In this document: piece by piece, positions 31,118-41,228 of the stretch
Layout of the letters: every line of letters begins with the position of its first letter
Position numbering within the stretch: the stretch's first letter is position 1
Assembly (NCBI GenBank): GCA_007026445.1
Contig: VDMD01000062.1
Span: 1-64,000, forward strand
Source: Schizophyllum amplum
Taxonomy: Eukaryota > Basidiomycota > Agaricomycetes > Agaricales > Schizophyllaceae
Length of the DNA: 64,000 nucleotides
Reading direction: 5' to 3'
Notes under the pieces: generated by a model
The model's input: the letters and a program-made list of their open reading frames with translations, nothing else
Told to the model about the DNA's origin: nothing
Databases searched by the model: none
Position numbers and translations under genes: made by a program

Positions 31118-31673
31118 TCACTTGAAGCTGTAAGGGAGCGGCTGCCCCACCAGACCTCCAGAGTCTCTACCCCTTCCTCCGTGAGCTGCCTCCAAATTCT
31201 GAGTCGCATATAACTTCTTCAAATTGTAGCTTGCCAGGGTGGCCTGGGTCGCTCTCTTTCCTGAGGCGCGAGCGGATTGTACGCCACCTGGACCATCAGC
31301 CAACACGGCAGGCGCTTTACGGTTGGCGATGACAACTTCGACGCCGTTGATTTGCTCTTTGACGCGAGCCCAAACCTCCTTCGAGATCTCCGCACGCTTC
31401 CAACCATCCTAAGTCGGGATGCGTGCGTAGAGAGACACTCTGCTTGCGGAGGCCTCAAAGGCTTTCGACGCGGTGTCGATAGCAGCAGGCTGCAACTTGA
31501 GTTTCAGCGGCTACGTCCCTTTGTGCAGACTAGCACGGGCCATGTAGGGAAACAAGACGAAAGGTACGCACCTCGAACGACGCCGGAACCAGTGAGATGA
31601 TTGTCTTGTGCTCGTTCTCGAAGATGAAGGTGCCGTCGAGATCGAAGATCTTGTTGCTGTATTGGTGCGACAT
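31118..31673 (-). pseudogene. Family 2 copy B with in-frame nonsense codon
   Basis: Exon 1 (31673-31572) is exactly 102 nt, as in copy A, and reads MSHQYSNKIFDLDGTFIFEN, ending ISLVPASFE. Exon 2 would begin at 31489 after TTGCAG and reads PAAIDTASKAFEASASRVSL, then YARIPT, where a TAG at 31411-31409 interrupts the frame. The same frame then stays open for about 97 codons to 31118, reading AEISKEVWARVKEQINGVEV at once after the stop, homologous to copies A and C. One base change would have created the stop, so this is a recent inactivation or a truncated product. Using the ACTTAG that contains the stop as acceptor would splice exon 1 in phase to the open part, bypassing it. Confidence 0.6.
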
Positions 31674-32138
31674 CACTGGAGGAAGTTGAGTGCGGGCAGT
31701 TCACCGAAATTTTAAAACGAATTGACCGACTGAATGAAAGAGCAGATGAAAGCAGCCGGAGGACGTCGCTTCCGAGTCGCCGCCTGCACGCTCTATATAC
31801 CGTCAATTGCAGCGGACGAGGTTGGCGCTTGAAGGAAGCGCAGCCAAAGGGCCGCTTTCAAGGTCAAAGACGTTGATAGGCCGCCTACAAAGACAATAAA
31901 GCCAAGTCGTGTTATCAAAGGACAGCGCAGCAGAAACATTCCCTCGCGCTCCTTCTCGAAGCACGTCGCTCACGTATGCGCCTCCTGATATCACTGGGGC
32001 TCGCCTGTTCACCGTTCTGTGCGTATATCCCCTGATCATCCAGTGCTTCATGTCAAGCTTACAACGGGCGTGACGCGTTGTGCCGAAGGTGCAATAACTC
32101 TATACATTCATTCTGCATCCTTTCAATTCACAGCAAAG
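31674..32138. other. Spacer between family 2 copies B and C
   Basis: About 465 bp, no gene supported; likely promoter of copy B and 3' flank of copy C. Confidence 0.35.
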
Positions 32139-33390
32139 TCAGTACACCACCTCCACTTGATGTATCCGCCAATTCCCCTCCTGCACCCGACAATGATCAT
32201 CCTCCGGAATCCCCATCTGATCCAACCGCTCCTCCCCCAGGACCACCCGCCCGTCGAACCTGTACTCGCGCTCCCACTGGATACTGATGTACGGCGTCAC
32301 CGTACCGTCGGGCTTGGTGAATGGCAGGCAGTCCAACATAACGCCCCACCCCTCCTTGACAAAACTGCCGTCTTCCTGCATCACCTCCCCCCATAGCTCG
32401 TCGAACGTCGCACTGCGCTTCACAGTCCGCTCCACCTGGACGCTCCGCCCGTCCTTTGGGCTGCGGTACGTGAAGGTAACCCGCGCCAGGGTTTGTGGCA
32501 CCTTGTCCCGACTCCACAGCCTGGTGTTGGCTCGCTCGTCCTCGGCTTGGAGAGAGGTGTGTTCGTCTGGGTCCCTGGCATCGGCTGATTTCCAATCGTC
32601 AGTTGAGCTCCTACTACGGTCAATAGGGCACATACTATGGACTGCATCCTTGTCATCTTCTGCATCCGCTCGCATTGAGACGGAGGGCCTTAACGAGGCG
32701 GATGCCCTCGTCACGTTGGACTGTGTTACCGAGTCAGACGCCCGAGAGACTCCTGTCGCTTTGTCGTACAACAAGTGAGCACCGCGACCGTCGTCTGACG
32801 GTTTCCGAAACACGAACCTAACTCTAGAGCGCGAGCGCCCTGGACTTGCTCTATACCGCCACCACGAAAGCCTCGTGCTTCGTCCGCGCCGTTGCGCAAA
32901 GCTGGCGCTTGACCCGCACCGTCTTGACAGCCTGGCGCTTTCTGCGTGCCGTCGCGCAGCCAGCCTGTCAGGCGGGGAGACGCGGGAAGACATTCTTTAC
33001 GCCGTAGCGGCATCCTCGCCGTGATTTCGGCAGGTGCTGGCTCGAGCATGACAGGCGAAGGCTCCTTCGCGAAGACGGTGACAACAGAGAGGTGGTCCTT
33101 GATCAACTCCCAAGCCTCCTTCGAGATTTCCGCATGAGAGTATATACGTGCGTGTGGGACACGCGCGTGGAGGGAGATGCTGTGCGGCGGAGCATGGAAG
33201 TATTCGGATGCGAGGGCGAGGGCGGCCTGAGGAACAATTTAGTGCGTGTACCGTTGCCGACAAGCAGAGGAAAGAGGGCAAGGTAACGCACCTGATATGT
33301 CTCCGGAACGGGGTAGATTACGGACGTGCACCCATCGGTGAAGACGACAAGGCCGTAGATGATGAGCGACGTGTCGTCGTCGTAATCCAT
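32139..33390 (-). CDS. Unrecognised protein, family 2 copy C with long C-terminal extension
   Basis: Exon 1 (33390-33292, 33 codons) begins MDYDDDTSLIIYGLVVFTDG and ends VIYPVPETYQ. Exon 2 (33226-32818) has the shared block ALASEYFHAPPHSISLHARV and AEISKEAWELIKDHLSV, then a unique Pro/Arg/Gly-rich linker. A 65-bp intron (GTTCGT, GACAG) joins exon 3 in phase, reading ELGVSRASDS. Exon 3 codes an extra domain: VPQTLARVTFTYRSPKDGR, FDELWGEVMQEDGSFVKEGW and REYRFDGRVVLGEERLDQMG, ending IHQVEVVY. A 51-bp segment inside it (32635-32585) has perfect intron signals (GTATGT, CTGAC, AATCAG) and is a multiple of three. The protein is 373 residues with it or 356 without. The extension is absent from copies A and B. 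Confidence 0.62.
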
Positions 33391-33979
33391 GTCATGGGTG
33401 CGTGCAAGACTATCAGAGAGGGTGCAGTTATTTGTACGGGAAGAGTTGGGTGATGCTACTATGCGCTTCGGCGGCGACCTTTATATCTACCGCAAAACGC
33501 GGTGAAAGAACATCTCAGACTTGATTGACATCCGGCCTTGACCCTACGGGGACGTGGCCTAAAAGACAACAATGCAATCATCTGATACTTCCTCAATGAG
33601 ATCCAGATCATAGCCTCCTCTCTCACAAAGCCTCGCGGCTCTGTTGCTGTGATAAGACAGCCATCTCTCCGACAAATTAGAAGTACCGAGATGCAGAAGA
33701 AAGCAAACATCGCACACGTGACCGTTCCTCATCACGCCGATTGTAATCGTCATCGGAACCTTTGCAAGTCCAACGTTCCTTGCTCTCGACGTCGTCGCCA
33801 TTGTTTGTATCTGAAGCCGCAAGTCGCGTCTAGGAAGTTGTATTCAATAGCGATGAGCCATACAGCGACCATGGGTGTGTCACGGTTCACCGTGCAGAGG
33901 TACGTGAACAATCGGCTAATGTGAATAGAGGCTGAATGCGAACTTCCTCTTTGTCACTTACTTGAATTGTCCCTCCTCA
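33391..33979. other. Intergenic region upstream of copy C
   Basis: About 590 bp. Short frames at 33559-33924 lack motifs. It likely holds the copy C promoter. GAACTTCC occurs near 33940. Confidence 0.4.
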
Positions 33980-36232
33980 ATGTCTGTAACTCCTCCTCGA
34001 CTGCTACGCCAGTTCGGACGTCCTACAGAACTTCCGCGTGAACGTCTGTCCGGAGCAGTCCGACAAAGTTATCTGGTACAAAGTGGGTATATGCGCTGGA
34101 CGATCGCGCAAGGCGTGGCACAGGTTCGCGTCAGACGCGGTGTAGGATCGACGCGACGCGAGATGTCTTGCACTCGCTAGGTCTGCGCGGAACTTGCGGG
34201 CGCTGGGTCGACTGGGAGCGCGCGCTGATCAGGCATGCGCAGGAGCGCTACCTCACGGACGATGAGATCGTGGAGAACCTTGTCGTGCGTAGCGCGGTTT
34301 CTACCCGTTTGACTCTACGCTGATACCGCCTTGCTTCGTACGCGTTACTCTTCATAACACAACTATCGTCGTCTTGCATCGAATGACGCGCATATCTCTC
34401 GTCCTCTGCTCATCCTCGACCTTCTGCGACTCCCATGATGCTCTGATGGAATGCACCTGCCTGAACATCTGCGACCTCTGCGTGTACGATGTTACACAGT
34501 ACAACCACACCAACACCATTTGCTGGACAGTACATCGCCCAAAGCGCGGCTGGTACATCCGTATACGGGCCCCGGTGAGCTCAAGATCTACCGCTACATT
34601 TCACCTTACTCACTAGGCTGTCTTACCATCATCGTCCTCCTGACCATAATCCACCTTCCTCTGCCCCACCCCATCTCTCTAGTCCTTTCCACCCAACGTC
34701 TTCATCCCCCTCGTCCCTGTCCCGCCCGCAGCCCTACCACGCCGACGGCGCCATCTCCTTCAAATCCCGCACCAACGTGCCCCCCGATGCCGTCCCGCCC
34801 CTCGCGCCTCCCACCGCTATGGGTGACCCAGCCTCAGCAGCGCGGACCTCGGGTCTAGCCTGATAGGCGGTATGGGCGGGGGCAGTATGGATATGGGCTC
34901 CGGTGGGAGTGGGGGCTTCGGGGCGGGAGGTAATCGGGCCTACGGTGCTGGTGGAGGTGGACCGATAGGTCAGCGAGCCTCGTATGGCTACCCACCCAAG
35001 TCCACCCAACATCCAGCTAGGGCGGGGAGACAGACCGTGACTCCCGGGAGCCAGACTACCGAATTTATACTGGCACCACATAACTCGATGGATGCGAAGC
35101 CGACAGGGCTTTTGGGGCGCGCGGCGGCGGCGCTAAAGGCGGCCCGGCCGTCGCATAATAATTCGTTCACGCTGGCTAGGGTGAGTGGCAGTTTCTCTTT
35201 TGGCAGGGGATTTTTTTGAGACGGTGCATATTCGCCTCTTGAGGGGGTGGGGCTTCTTGGGTGGTGAATTTGTCTTAAGGAGACGGATTTCTGAGTGCTT
35301 GATCGGAGCTACCCGAGCACCTGAGCGAACGCCAGGCCGTGGCGTTGGGCAGTAAAGGCTGCGCTACCAGTCCATTCAATACGAAGGAGACAAGGGGCCA
35401 TGGCCGAAGCACACGTTTGACTGACACCTTCATAGATACCCACACCGGCCGCGCCGCCGCCGTACCAGCCGCACGACCCCACGGTCGAGGCGATGGCGTT
35501 CCCACCGTCGGCCACGCCAGCGCCTCCGCCGCCGGCGCCGCCTGTACTGCGGTTCCACGATACGACTCCGGTGTTGATGGTGCGTTTGCCTTTTCGTTAT
35601 GGGCCTTCAAATGGGCGTGAACTGGGCTTGGGGGCTTCCCATCCACTTGGATGCATCCGTGCTCCCGGCCCGCAGTCCATCGCCTAGCGCGTTCTGCTAT
35701 GCCGCGCCTCGCTCCCCGCTCCGTTCCCACTCCATCCTTTTTCTCTCCCCGTTCTCACCCGGCATGCAGGTCCGTCAGGTCACAGGAACGATTGAAATAG
35801 ACCGCGAGGAGGAGCGGTTCTTGGGAATCGAGACAAGCTTTTGGATAGCGGTCGCGCTGACCTATTTGGACTTTATGGAAGACCGGGAGGTGAGTGGCTC
35901 TATGGATCGAACATGCAGCGCAGTGCCGCCCCTGTCACCCCTTGGTTCGTTCGCGAGGCGCTTGGGCTGTTTTCGGGGAGCGAGGGCTGTCGGCCAGTGA
36001 GTGGCGCGTGGTACGTCGCCGGAGCGTAGTGCGATGGTGGCGCGCGCGCCCAGATGTGCGTGGCGCCGCACGCAGGGCGCTCATTCATTGAGCGTTGCAC
36101 GCGAGGGGGTCCCATTCATCGATGCGCCTTACACAGGGCGCCCATTCGCCGAGGCGCCGTGGCCAGGCGCTCGCTACTTCTCTCCCCGTGCTGACGACCT
36201 TGCAGAGTTACATAGCGGCCGCGAACGACTAG
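33980..36232 (+). CDS. Unrecognised multi-exon protein, exon structure uncertain
   Basis: Several protein-like exons in order suggest one gene, but frame connections were only partly resolved. Candidate pieces: VDWERALIRHAQERYLTDDE near 34210-34290; PKARLVHPYTGPGELKIYRY near 34530-34600; after acceptor CCGCAG (34733), YHADGAISFKSRTNVPPDAV; a Gly/Ser/Met-rich segment (MGGGSMDMGSGGSGGF) near 34870; then TEFILAPHNSMDAKPTGLLG. A Pro-rich exon near 35440-35580 leads to VRQVTGTIEIDREEERFLG and SFWIAVALTYLDFMEDRE near 35770-35890. A final short exon codes SYIAAAND before TAG 36232. The last intron would be unusually long (about 315 bp) and GC-rich with imperfect GGCGCC-containing repeats. The start at 33980 is a guess. 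Function unknown. Confidence 0.4.
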
Positions 36233-37180
36233 CTCGCCGCCCGCGGTCCGGGAGGCGAATACAGTTTTTGCGTTTACGTGTTGTGACCATGGGGGGCGCC
36301 CAACCCCTTGGCCGTCCCTGAGCCTCGAACGAGCGCCTGATCGGCGGCGCGGCCTCCATCTGGGCGCCACGGTTGTGAGGGCGCCGCCTGTGATTACGTA
36401 ATTAGCCGCCATGATGTCCGCCCTTGCCGCCCCTCCGTCGTCCCGCCCCCTCGCCCTGCTCCACGGAAAACGGTCAGGAGGCCAGCCGGAGCTCTAGCCT
36501 CCATCGTCGAATTGCGCGCGCTCGGTACCTGCGCCATCTATATGCTACGTTTCATCGTTTTACAAGAGAAAGATGGGTTCAGCGCCGCACCGGGGGTGGG
36601 CACCGTGGCGCCTGTTGAATTGATAGCACTTCGCTAAGGCCGTGCGGGCGCTTTGTTGGTTGCATCAAGGGCGCACACGGCGGCCGAGCGATCACTCGGG
36701 CGCCTGCCGGGAGGCGGCCAAGCACCGACGCGGGGTCACCGCCCCGTGGTGGGCGGATCTGCCGACCCGGCGGGCGATGGCGCGGCCTATGAACTTCTGT
36801 CTGACTACTTTTCCTTCGCTGAGACGGTGAGCCCGGTACTTGGACCTGCGAGTAGCGAGGGGATGACGGTCTTTCAGAACCTTGCGGGATTTGCTAGCGC
36901 GGGCGCCGTCCTCTGCTCCGCGCGGGAGGCGGCGACGCCGCGCCGGGCGGCGGAGGCTTTGATCGTGGGAAAGCGACACCTGATCGGGCGGCAGGGGAGG
37001 GACCACGCGGCGCGCGCCTCTGCCCGCGATGCCGTCGGCGGCGTCGGAGTTGGGGGCCCGGCGCATGATCCCGGATATATTTGACTTGGTGACGCCCGAC
37101 CCTTACCTCTTCCCCCCATGAGCCTCTGAGCGCCGCGCCCTCGACGGACACCTGCGCACGCTCCTTCCCCACCACTGCAC
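36233..37180. other. GC-rich intergenic region
   Basis: About 950 bp, strongly GC-rich, with many GGCGCC/GGGCGCC words. Long open frames here on either strand are a by-product of GC content and show no motifs. CT-rich sequence before 37181 suits the promoter of the next gene. Confidence 0.4.
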
Positions 37181-38887
37181 ATGACCCCAGCCCCCTCCCA
37201 GACGATGGAAGCACTGCAGGTCCTCACCAACGCCATGCATGAAGCCGAGGCCCTCTCTGCTCGCCTGGCCGACGAGACCGCTGCCCGCCGTGCGGCGGAG
37301 CGCGCGCGCGACGATGCTCTAGCCGATCTCGCGCACTTCCAGCGTGAACGCGCGGCCGACACGACGCGCACCCAGCTCGAGCGCGCTCTACAGGAGTGCG
37401 CGTCTCTGCGACAGCGTCTCAGTGCCATCGGCTCCATCGTTGGTGCGGCCAGTCCTCCCGTTGCCCCACCTGTGCCTTGCCACGCGTCTATGGACCCGCT
37501 CATGCGAGGCCTCGAACTCCCACCTCCCCATCCATCTCAAGCCCCTACTCCCTCGTACTATGGTGCCATGCCCTCTCGTATGCCACTCATCTCCCCCGCT
37601 TCATACACGCACCCCTCGTCACCGCGGAGCGGCTCCATACTTCCCTCCGTGCCCAGTCGCGCGAACACGATTAGCCCGCCGACCAGCCCACCCGAAAGCG
37701 GCATCCGATCGACAGTTGTCAATCTCGGCGTCCGCCGCGCCCGCAGCCCCAGCACGGAGGGCGAGCCGCCCGCGAAGCGGCAGCACTCCTCCACGGTTAG
37801 TGCCTATCTCGTCTAGTGATGCGCACCGGCTGACTGCCATGCGTAGGTCCAGCGGGTCATCCGCCTGCCTTCCATCGGCTTCGAAGTCGATGTCAACATC
37901 GCACAGGAAACGGACAGGACTGAGCTCGACCGGAGCGCATCGGCTCCGCAGCGAGGCGCGCTGTCTGCGCCGCATTCTCGCCTGTCCAGCCCTCTCCCGT
38001 CCATGCCGTCGAGCCCCGAGGAGCAACCCGCGGCGTCGCCTGCCCCGGAAGGTGCGTGCGGCGTCTGATCGAACTCCTCCAGGCTGTGCTATCCCGCGCC
38101 GCCGCCGCCGTCCCCTTCCCGCCCCACCTCCTGTCCTTCGCGGATATGTTGACTGACTATGACGCAGTGCCCGTACCCGCGCCCGACTTCAAGCCGCAGG
38201 TGATCACGACGCCGTCGGCGACGATTCTACTGAACGCCGAGGGAAAGCGGATATGCGGCGAGGTGCGTGAATTGCGGCTGTGCCTCGGAGCTATCATGCT
38301 GACGCAGCGAGCGCAGTGCGGTACACCTGGGCGTGAGATCGACGGTAAATGCGTCGAGAAGTGGGGCCCCGGGCCGAAGGGGCGTGGTACGGTGTGTTCG
38401 AAGTGAGTGTCGCGCGACCCCCTTCCCTTTTCCCCTCATCCTTTTTGTGCCGCGGGGCTGACCGAGCGCTAGATGCCGAAAGAAGATGCGGGCATATGAG
38501 AAGCGGACGAAGATCGGGAGCATCAATCCGACAGTGGCGAAGCTGTCGCCGCTGAGCGACGACGAGCTGCTCGAGCTCGGCTCGCGCCCCGTTAGCCGCG
38601 CGCGCCAGTCGCTCAAAGAGAGTGGCTCCCGCGGCAATGCTGGGCGCCTGGCCTCGAGCACCGCCAGGGCCAAGGCGGCAGGGCGCGTAGCCTCGTTTCG
38701 CGGGCGTTCGCCGGATGATGGCACCGCGCGGATCGCTACCCTTCGGCACGACGTGGACGGCCAGGAGGATGAGCTGATGGAAGAGGAAGACGGGGGAGAG
38801 GATGAGCTCGTCGATAATGACGAGTTCATGGCGGCTGTGGATGCCGCCGAGGCAGGCGTTGGTCCGGAGGATGCGTTCTCGCCATAA
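37181..38887 (+). CDS. Coiled-coil protein with CX2C-X25-CX2C zinc-finger-like domain
   Basis: Probable nuclear protein, family not named. Exon 1 starts at 37181 (alternative ATG 37205, MEALQVLTNAMHEAE). Residues about 10-90 form an Ala/Arg/Glu-rich coiled coil (EALSARLADETAARRAAERA). Long Ser/Pro-rich disordered segments follow, including a basic patch EGEPPAKRQHSS. Downstream, spliced exons build a cysteine domain: RICGE joined to CGTPGREIDGKCVEKWGPGP, then GTVCSK joined to CRKKMRAYEKRTKI. The pattern is C-x2-C, 25 residues, C-x2-C, with one extra Cys between, and resembles GATA-like fingers although the spacer is longer. The C-terminal exon has SPLSDDELLELGSRP, a basic region and an acidic end (DELMEEEDGGEDELVDNDE). 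DNA or RNA binding is inferred, not shown. Confidence 0.65.
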
Positions 38888-39571
38888 CGTTCCAGACGGT
38901 CTTTGTCGAGCCCAGTGTGCGTCTGAACAACGCAGCTGTCGCGCTCGTGTACAGTGTGGACCTTGCAATCTTTTACTTACTGAACCCCGTCTCCACGCAT
39001 TGCTGTCATTGTACGCTACTTGAACCTCCTACATAATTGTTTAAGTTTAGTAATTTATCGGCGCTGTTGTTCTGTGTATGCAATAGCTGCACGAGTCGTG
39101 GCATACTGACTTAGGACTCCATAAAAGCAAAGCGCACAACCTGCAAATGGAAAACTCCGAAAACTCGAACATCCATCACGTGATCTCGCTCTACAGGCCT
39201 GAGGCCCCTGGCCGATACTGTATACATGATGGTTTTTGTACATCTTCTCACCGCACCGTGAGGCGTGATCCGTCTCTGCCTGCAGAAGTTCCGTGTCTTA
39301 CTTAGGCCGCTATCCGAGCATGTTTATAGACATTTCTCCACCTTGTTTTACCCTCAAAGAGTCGCGTTGTCAAGTAACTACAAATTACGAGGCTATGGAG
39401 ACGGAGTCAATGGGTCATTTTCTTTCAAAACATAACCTACTACGCATAGATGGTAGCAGGAATCTCGATGAGCGCCTGAGAGTCCTGATTCAAATATGAT
39501 ACTTGACTTGCCGAGTAAGTACATCGATACCATGTTCCCTACGTATGTGCCACCTTGTTTAGATCCCGCCA
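38888..39571. other. Intergenic region between convergent genes
   Basis: About 680 bp of relatively A/T-rich sequence between the 3' ends of the zinc-finger-like gene and the dioxygenase. No gene supported. Confidence 0.45.
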
Positions 39572-40852
39572 CTAATACCCCAGAGACGCTGCATCTCCGA
39601 ACGCAACAGTAGGAATCCCATAGACATCGTTGATCACCCTTACCGCACCGCCATCCGCTCCTGCGCCTGCAGCCACGTACAGTGGCACGAAGTGGTCCTC
39701 TCGCGGGTGGGACGCGCGGAAACCAGGATGATCCACCAGGTCGATCATCGCCTGTCGCCGCTGCTCGGGCTAGTAGACATTATCAGCGTTGCCACGACAG
39801 TGAGAGCATCATCGACAGCTCACCTCCGCGATGCCAATAGCCTGATGTATGGCCTCGTCAAACTCACGATGGACAGGCTTCGCCGTGTCACGCGAAAAGC
39901 ACGACCGATCACGTTGGTTGTGCGCAGTGAGGCCGCCGGAAAGCACCAAGTATCCCTCGCGTCGGAGCTGTGAGACCGCCTCGCCGACTGCCCAGTTCTT
40001 CTGGGGGCTCATGCTCCCGTCGATCGACACCTGGACGATGGGAACTCCGGCAAGCTCTTCGCCGAACATCAGGCGGAAGGGGACAAAAACGCCGTGATCG
40101 AGTCCAGGACCAGAGAACCCGCGTCCATCTTCGCCGCGGGCCTCCGTCCTGGGTGTCACGCGGGCTTTATGGCCAGCCTGTGACGGAAGGCATGATTAGC
40201 ACAATTGACGCCGGTCTCTCGAGTGTCGGTCAGCGTACCTGTTCGTACAAGCTGACGATGCGCGCAGCTAAATCCGAATCACCCCGAGACTTGAACTTCA
40301 GTTCATACAAATCCGGCGGGAAGTTGAAGTAATCCATGAGCAGCGGATTATCGTCGCCATAGTCCGTCACTGAGTACGTGATGAATGTTGCGCCAGGTAA
40401 AGTCATGTCAATGGATAATAATTACCTAGTGTTTCGCCATAGGTTTCCCAGTGTGCGCTAAACACCACAATGGCCTTCGGGTTGTACTTCTCCAGTAGCG
40501 CAGGTCCGAAGTCCCTTAGGAACATCGCGAGAGGACCGCGAAGGCCCACCCACTGAGCCATAGCGCCGCCAAAGAATGTCGGTGGTTTGCCGGCAGGAAA
40601 GGCGAGGGCAGGAGAGCCATGGGCGAAGAAGAATGCAGGTATCGCCTCCGGATTACTGGGAAGCGCCTCTAGCTGAGCGCGCCATCGTGCCTGCTCGGTC
40701 GCGAAAGCGGGATTCGACATGTTCGATTCGAGAGCGGGTGCAAGTCTCCGGCCGGAGGATCCAAAGAGCTGTTTGGAAAGTACGGCGAGGATAGCCAGCG
40801 CAATGGCAAAAACGTGGTAAGATGGTAGGCCAGATGGTAGGCAAACTTGCAT
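39572..40852 (-). CDS. LigB/DODA-type extradiol ring-cleavage dioxygenase with N-terminal membrane anchor
   Basis: Non-haem iron dioxygenase of the LigB class III family (4,5-DOPA dioxygenase type), opening catechol rings. Family marks in order: FFFAHGSPALAF (metal His), AIVVFSAHWET (second metal His), DYFNFPPDLYELKF, GLDHGVFVPFRLMFG (His-Gly acid/base region), VPIVQVSIDGS, LVLSGGLTAHNQRD, and a C-terminal block HPREDHFVPLYVAAGAGADG ending VYGIPTVAFGDAASLGY. Four introns were recognised. The ATG at 40852 adds a hydrophobic helix (YHVFAIALAILAVLSKQLF) before the domain, which usual family members lack; an internal ATG (MSNPAFATEQ) would give a cytosolic form. It is divergent from the FAD oxidoreductase at 41229. 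The substrate could be L-DOPA or another catechol. Confidence 0.87.
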
Positions 40853-41228
40853 TCAAGACTGTTCTCGGTGTGGCCTTTTATGAGTGAAATCTCGTCAAGG
40901 GGATGACAAGATGACGAGGCTGACACGCGATGATTATTGTGACGAGAAGACGACGAGAGGAACATGACATGACGGAGAAGCAGGAAACGGGCGGGCCGCT
41001 GTGCTGCGCTACCCCGTTATTCCATTGAGAATTGTCAAGCACAGTCAGGAGGCTTAGCGTCAGTTTCAGCTTCACATAGAAATCAAAGTCAGCCAACGCA
41101 CACGACGGTTCGACGGCGAGAGACAAGCCAAGTTTATGTAATCTGGATGACGAGCTAGACAGTCATGTGACGATCGCGTGATACATCGAGACGCCGTTGA
41201 CCTTGTTTCTGCCTTGTTCTCGACCGCC
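40853..41228. promoter_or_regulatory. Shared divergent promoter of dioxygenase and FAD oxidoreductase
   Basis: A 376-bp region between the two start codons, with no open frame of its own. Co-regulation is plausible from layout alone; no specific factor site was identified. Confidence 0.45.

Noticed and set aside
36653..37503. Long open frames on both strands in GC-rich DNA
   Set aside because: They overlap each other and the true coiled-coil exon; no motifs. High GC removes stop codons by chance.
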